18,641 nt of DNA. It comes from Deltaproteobacteria bacterium. GTDB taxonomy: Bacteria; Myxococcota_A; UBA9160; UBA4427. Shown piece by piece: positions 14,665 through 18,641 of the stretch. Location: positions 1-18,641 of the forward strand of contig DRKE01000411.1 in assembly GCA_011051925.1 (NCBI GenBank), written 5' to 3'. The first letter of the stretch is position 1. Each line of letters begins with the position of its first letter. Both the position numbers and the translations under genes were made by a program. Under the pieces are notes generated by a model. The model saw only the letters and a program-made list of their open reading frames with translations, was not told the DNA's origin and made no database searches.

Positions 14665-15897
14665 TCAGCGAAGGCCGTACTCGCGGATCTTGTTGCGAAG
14701 GGTCCGCACGCTGATACCGAGCGATTCGGACGCTCGCGTGCGATTGCCATCCCAATGGGAAAGCGCTCGGACGATCGTGTCACGCTCGAGCGACTTCAGA
14801 TTCAGGGAAGGCAGCCGGGTCGATGCCGGTCCCGCCCGTTCCGAATCCTCCGCGAGGAGATCGCGAAGCGCGACGGAACGTCCGCCACCCCGGATCAGTC
14901 CGCTGCGAAGGCGGCTCTCGAGACCGAGGCGATTCCCGGGAAAGCCGTCCCTTGCCAGCAGTTTCGCGAGTTCACCGTCGATCTCGGGGGCCGGCTCGCC
15001 CAGTTCCTTCGCCACGCGTTTCGCCAGGGAACGACACAGATCGAGTCGATCGAGCTCCCGTTCCCGAAAGGCGGGAAGGTGGAGCCGGGCCGCGTCCAGC
15101 CGGTATTGCAGCTCGAGCATCAAGACCCCCTCCCGGACGGCCTGGTCGAGCGGCGTCCGTGAGATCGTCAACCATCGGGGCGGGTGCGGATCCGGCCGCC
15201 GCATGCCCGCGAGCAATTCCTCTTGCAGTCGAGGCGGAAAGTCCGAAGGCTCGACCACGAGCAGCGTGCCTCGCGAGGCGGCGGCCACGGCCTCGTGAAC
15301 CGCTTCGCGCAGACCCGCTGGTGCGACGGATTCGAGGTCCGCGCGTTCGATCGTCGCGAAGGGATGGACCGCCCGTGCACTCCATGCGTGAATCGCCTCA
15401 GCCAGGGCACGCCGACCCGTCCCGAGTTCGCCTTCGATCGCGATCGACACGTCCCGGCGCGCGAGGCGTCTCGCGCGTTCGAGCAGCCGGAGGAGTCCGG
15501 GCTCACGGGTCTGCAGGACCGGATCACGCGTCTCGAAGGGAGCAGCCCGCGACCGTCCCGAACGCAGGAGCACCCGCGTTTCGAGCGTGCGGATCGAAAA
15601 GGGTTTGCAAAGGATCTCGCTTCCGGGGGGAAGAGTCGTGCCTGCAGACGACACGACTTCGGGGCCGGACACGAGCACGATCGTCTTGTCCCCTTCTTCG
15701 CGGGTTTCGAGCCATTCCCGAACACCCTCCGCGGCGAGGTCGACGACCTCCACACCATAGGATCCAACGGGATCCCGCTCCCGGAACGCCCGGGCCCCCG
15801 CGAAGGCTTCGACGATGAAGCCGAGATTCTCGAGCGCCCGGACGAGCTCCATACGGAGCGCACGATGGGACTCGATCAGGAGGAGTCTGCGCTGCAT
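14665..15897 (-). CDS. NtrC/FlrC-like response regulator with degenerate AAA+ domain (pseudo-enhancer-binding protein)
   Basis: A 410-residue protein of three domains. The receiver (1-115) keeps the likely phospho-acceptor D53 (VVDL) and K98 (CKPF), but the acidic pair is E9-S10. The AAA+ region (about 125-340) is recognisable but decayed. Walker A reads GELGTGRR (Lys162 to Arg), Walker B reads TLLVVEP (Asp215 to Val, Glu216 kept), and the GAFTGA sigma-54 loop is absent, the stretch between the boxes being about 20 residues short. The sensor I Asn (ATN to TIS) and the arginine of GNVREL (GNRLGL) are also lost. The Fis-type helix-turn-helix (about 365-410, LNLKSLERDTIVRAL...GNRTRASESLGISVRTLRNKI) looks intact. 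The start at 15897 fits the receiver N-terminus. It lies 16 bases after the kinase-like gene, in the place of FleR/FlrC. It probably binds DNA but cannot remodel sigma-54 polymerase alone. Confidence 0.88.
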   Translation of the reverse strand: MQRRLLLIESHRALRMELVRALENLGFIVEAFAGARAFRERDPVGSYGVEVVDLAAEGVREWLETREEGDKTIVLVSGPEVVSSAGTTLPPGSEILCKPFSIRTLETRVLLRSGRSRAAPFETRDPVLQTREPGLLRLLERARRLARRDVSIAIEGELGTGRRALAEAIHAWSARAVHPFATIERADLESVAPAGLREAVHEAVAAASRGTLLVVEPSDFPPRLQEELLAGMRRPDPHPPRWLTISRTPLDQAVREGVLMLELQYRLDAARLHLPAFRERELDRLDLCRSLAKRVAKELGEPAPEIDGELAKLLARDGFPGNRLGLESRLRSGLIRGGGRSVALRDLLAEDSERAGPASTRLPSLNLKSLERDTIVRALSHWDGNRTRASESLGISVRTLRNKIREYGLR

Positions 15898-15913
15898 CAC
15901 TTCCCGGATCCCC

Positions 15914-16624
15914 TCAGTTCCCGACGGCCGACCGGGGCAGCCGGATTCCCATCCGGGCCGTCCCGCTCTTCGTCCCGTCTTCACGGGTCGGGCTCGGCCA
16001 CTGCCGCACGAACGTCGCATTCCACTCCGCGAGCTGCACGTCGAGTTCCATCCGGGATTCCGGATCTCCGGAATCGCCGATCGAGCCGCGGCCCGCTCCA
16101 GGCATCTCGAAACCGACGATCACGGAATCCGGCTCCGGGATGACGACGAAACGAAGCTCTTCCGTGCCCTGGAACGAGGCGAGGACCAGGCGGATCAGAC
16201 CGCATAACATCGATTCGACCACGGCTTCGGGGCACGCGACCCGAAGAGCCGGGGTCCCGCTCTTCCCGGCCGGCACCCCGACGGTCACTCCGCGGGCCTC
16301 GAGGGTGGGGCGAAGACGCTGGAGGACCCGATCCCCGACGACCTGGACATCGGCCCCGGAACATCGCTCGGAAGCACGGTGCCTCGCGAGAAGATCGATT
16401 TTCGCCAGCAATGCGTCGATCTGGCCCACGGCGTCGTGAATCGTCTCGATCCGATCTCTCGCGAAGGGCGCGAAGTCGAAACGGCCGAGTTCGCTGGCTG
16501 CGAGTTCGACCCGAGCCAGGGCATTCCTGCCCTCGATGGCCAGGACCCGGGTGAGCGCATCTCGGGAATCGTGAGGGTCGTCCTCCCACGAGGACCTGCC
16601 CGTCGATTCCGCTCCTGGATTCAT
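15914..16624 (-). CDS. Histidine-kinase-like protein lacking catalytic residues (FleS/FlrB position)
   Basis: A 236-residue cytosolic protein with no membrane segment or PAS domain. Residues 22-45 (ALTRVLAIEGRNALARVELAASEL) align with a kinase H-box of the LAHEIRNPL type, but the phospho-accepting His is Ile30. After a second helix (about 55-82), residues about 93-232 follow the HATPase layout. The N-box Asn is gone (CGLIRLVLAS, Arg145), the DxGxG box is reduced to EMPGAGRG, the second glycine box reads RMELDVQLAE, and only the final strand GTARMGIRLP is normal. It is unlikely to autophosphorylate. The ATG at 16624 overlaps the TPR gene stop as ATGA and has GGAGG 7 bases upstream. The regulator gene follows after 16 bases. 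The partner role is inferred from position. Confidence 0.75.
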   Translation of the reverse strand: MNPGAESTGRSSWEDDPHDSRDALTRVLAIEGRNALARVELAASELGRFDFAPFARDRIETIHDAVGQIDALLAKIDLLARHRASERCSGADVQVVGDRVLQRLRPTLEARGVTVGVPAGKSGTPALRVACPEAVVESMLCGLIRLVLASFQGTEELRFVVIPEPDSVIVGFEMPGAGRGSIGDSGDPESRMELDVQLAEWNATFVRQWPSPTREDGTKSGTARMGIRLPRSAVGN

Positions 16625-18641
16625 CGGATCGCCTCCGAATACGCTTTGGCCAGGGGCTCGAAATGGCGCTCGAAGATCGCGAGCCGACCCCACGGCGTGC
16701 CCAGTTCGACATTCGGATCGTCTCCCCAGGCCGAGCCACCCCGGGCATCCGGTTCCCCGGCAAGGCCGAGCCAGAAGCGGGCCGAGGAACGGAGCGCGCT
16801 CGGCTTCGCGAATTCATCGACCGTACGGTAGAGCGCGGTCGCTTCCGCGCCGTGACCGGCCGCGCGCAGGGCATGGGCCGACAGCATCGCCGCTTCCAGC
16901 ATGTTCGCCCGGGCCAGCGAATCGCGCGGTGTCCGGGCGATCCAATCGGGTACCCGTTCCGCGATGAACCGGGCATCATCGATGTCGCCCCGCGCTTCGA
17001 GGCTGCGGGCCATCATCCGGAGCAGCTTCCCCCGCTCTGCCTCCACGTCAGATGAATCGAGGATCTCCCGAGCGCCGGTCACGGCCTCGTCCAGTCGCCC
17101 CTCCAGGAAATCCGCTTCGACGAGGATCGCTTTCCAGGCCGCGGCCTCCCCCTCCCCTTGTTCGAGGGAGGCGGAGGCCACACTGCGGGCCAACGTCAAT
17201 TCCCCGATTGCGAGGGAGGATCGCGCCAGGGGCAGCGCCACCGCCTGGGCACCCCGGACCCCGAATCGCCGCGCAATCGTCCGATAGACGGTGGCGGCCA
17301 GCCAGGGCAACTCCATTTCCTCGAAACACGCACCGACCCTCGCGAAGGGCTCGATCGAAGAGGCCCGCTCGATCAGGATCCCATAGCGGCCACCCAGGGC
17401 GCGCACGAGTTCCCGACACCCGCCCACTTCACGACTCTTCGAGGCCGCGCGCGAGAGCAGCTCGTCGAGTTGCGTTCCGAATCCGGGGGTCACGACGGGA
17501 TCGATCCCCTCGTAGGCGAGTCGCGTGGCCACGGCGAGCGCTCCGTCGAGATCTCCGCGATGAGCGAGTTCCCCCATCAGGACACCGAGCGCATAGCGGC
17601 GGACGCCGCGCCGCTGTTCCCGAACCGCCTTCAGGAGGACGTCCAGCCGACGATCGGGCGAGGAGGAGGAGACCCCGAGTGCGATCGCGCGGATCGAGGC
17701 CAGGGCACCGATCGGATCCCCCCGCCGGCGCCCCGTGATGGTGGAAAGGCGCTTTCTCGCACGCAATGGATCCTCGAAGGCCACATCGATGTCCGCCAGG
17801 CGGATTTCCGCCGCATCCCGCGAATCACGGGGTGGTCCCGCTTCCAAGAAGCGTTCGATCCATCGGAGTGCCCGCTCGAGATTCCCGACATCGATCGCGG
17901 CCTCCGAGGCCCGAAGCGCCCAGCCCGTGATCGAGGCCCCGAAGGCCGGGGCCCGCGGCAACAACGCCTCGTATTCGGTACTCACGTCCTTGATCCGGCC
18001 CGCATCGAAGGACAGATCCGTCAGGCGGAGGCGAGCCGCCAGAGCCAGCCGCGCGTTCCCGATCTTCGCCAGCTTCCGATAGGCGAGATGGGCGTCGAAG
18101 GCATCGCCGGTCCGGTAGAGGATCTCCGCCCGCCAGAACGCGACCTCGTCGCCATGGGGCGAGGGCCGATCGAGTTCGCCGAGCAGGTCCTCGACCCTCG
18201 ACAACTGGGCAGCCGCTTCCGACTCCCGGGAGAGCAGCAACAGGACCCGGGCGAGCTCGAGTCGCGCGCAGAGCCGATGCGCCGCCATTTCCGGATCCCG
18301 CAGGAGGGAGCGGAACCTCTTCTCGGAGTCCAGGAGTGCCTCCCGATCCTTCGCGGCCCGCCCCAGCAGGATGGCATCGAGGAGCACGAGACGGGGGCCC
18401 GCCTGGTCGAGACCTGCCGTCCAATCCGCGAGCATCTTCCGGGCTTCGTTCCATTCGAGCGCCGTCGCCTGTTCGAGGATGGGGTCGATCGCGAGATCCA
18501 GGCCGGCCGGGACGCAGAAGGGCACGGCATCGAGCAACGGGGTCTCGAGATCGCGACTCTTGAGGATGTCGTAGGGACTCGGCGGGAGTGGCTCGCTCGC
18601 CCCGGCTTCGAGCGACCCCAGGATCACCAGAAGCGGAAGCA
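16621..18641 (-). CDS. Large TPR-like helical-repeat protein, probably exported (5' end outside window)
   Basis: At least 672 residues are visible and the frame stays open at the window edge, so the true start is upstream. The first visible residues (LPLLVILGSLEAGAS, then E-P-L-P-P) read as the end of a signal peptide with a small-residue cleavage site, placing the protein in the periplasm or envelope. The rest is a long series of paired amphipathic helices of TPR type, for example LARVLLLLSRESEAAAQLSRVEDLL, FWRAEILYRTGDAFDAHLAYRKLA, and near the C-terminus ARSLEARGDIDDARFIAERV and HALRAAGHGAEATALYRTVDEF. TPR arrays hold protein partners and no enzymatic motif is visible. Its stop overlaps the pseudo-kinase start as ATGA, so the genes are co-translated. 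I do not recognise a named family. Confidence 0.8.
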   Translation of the reverse strand, partial: LPLLVILGSLEAGASEPLPPSPYDILKSRDLETPLLDAVPFCVPAGLDLAIDPILEQATALEWNEARKMLADWTAGLDQAGPRLVLLDAILLGRAAKDREALLDSEKRFRSLLRDPEMAAHRLCARLELARVLLLLSRESEAAAQLSRVEDLLGELDRPSPHGDEVAFWRAEILYRTGDAFDAHLAYRKLAKIGNARLALAARLRLTDLSFDAGRIKDVSTEYEALLPRAPAFGASITGWALRASEAAIDVGNLERALRWIERFLEAGPPRDSRDAAEIRLADIDVAFEDPLRARKRLSTITGRRRGDPIGALASIRAIALGVSSSSPDRRLDVLLKAVREQRRGVRRYALGVLMGELAHRGDLDGALAVATRLAYEGIDPVVTPGFGTQLDELLSRAASKSREVGGCRELVRALGGRYGILIERASSIEPFARVGACFEEMELPWLAATVYRTIARRFGVRGAQAVALPLARSSLAIGELTLARSVASASLEQGEGEAAAWKAILVEADFLEGRLDEAVTGAREILDSSDVEAERGKLLRMMARSLEARGDIDDARFIAERVPDWIARTPRDSLARANMLEAAMLSAHALRAAGHGAEATALYRTVDEFAKPSALRSSARFWLGLAGEPDARGGSAWGDDPNVELGTPWGRLAIFERHFEPLAKAYSEAIR

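Noticed and set aside
1..18641. CRISPR array, tRNA/rRNA genes, insertion sequences or prophage parts
   Set aside because: No regularly spaced repeats, no tRNA or rRNA signatures, and no transposase- or integrase-like reading frames were seen. The window is almost fully occupied by the genes listed.

Overview
The window is about 18.6 kb of very GC-rich, densely coding bacterial DNA. It is dominated by one long minus-strand flagellar operon. The outer-membrane style flagellar gene set, a sigma-54 promoter and the order (regulators)-flgB-flgC-fliE-fliF-fliG-fliH-fliI-fliJ-motE-like-fliK-flgD-flgE point to a motile Gram-negative bacterium of the broad deltaproteobacterial assemblage (Myxococcota/Desulfobacterota-like). 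I cannot place it more precisely from sequence reading alone.

Left part (1-3410): the possible tail of a plus-strand gene is followed by a plus-strand gene for a pseudo-receiver/PilZ protein. Convergent to it is a minus-strand housekeeping trio: a secreted zinc amidase (3410-2469), RNase PH (2368-1613) and the RdgB/HAM1 nucleotide-pool phosphatase (1620-1003). A GC-rich 16-position inverted repeat (3475-3517) separates the trio from flgE.

Middle part (3528-14417): the flagellar genes are read right to left: rod (flgB, flgC, fliE), MS ring (fliF), rotor (fliG), export ATPase complex (fliH, fliI, fliJ), a MotE-like periplasmic coiled-coil protein, hook-length ruler (fliK), hook cap (flgD), an unrecognised 70-residue ORF, and the hook (flgE). 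Most junctions are overlaps or gaps of a few bases, and several are exact ATGA stop/start overlaps. A perfect-consensus sigma-54 promoter (14482-14497) lies 65 bases ahead of flgB.

Right part (14665-18641): directly upstream of that promoter is a coupled three-gene block. It holds a large TPR-like exported protein (5' end outside the window), a short cytoplasmic histidine-kinase-like protein and an NtrC-like response regulator. The last two sit where FleS/FleR (FlrB/FlrC) regulators normally lie. Both look catalytically dead: the kinase has lost its phospho-accepting His, N-box Asn and glycine boxes, and the regulator has lost the Walker A Lys, Walker B Asp and the whole GAFTGA loop. The regulator keeps an apparently sound Fis-type DNA-binding domain and a phosphorylatable Asp. 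A degenerate kinase/activator pair beside an intact sigma-54 promoter is the most unusual thing in the window.
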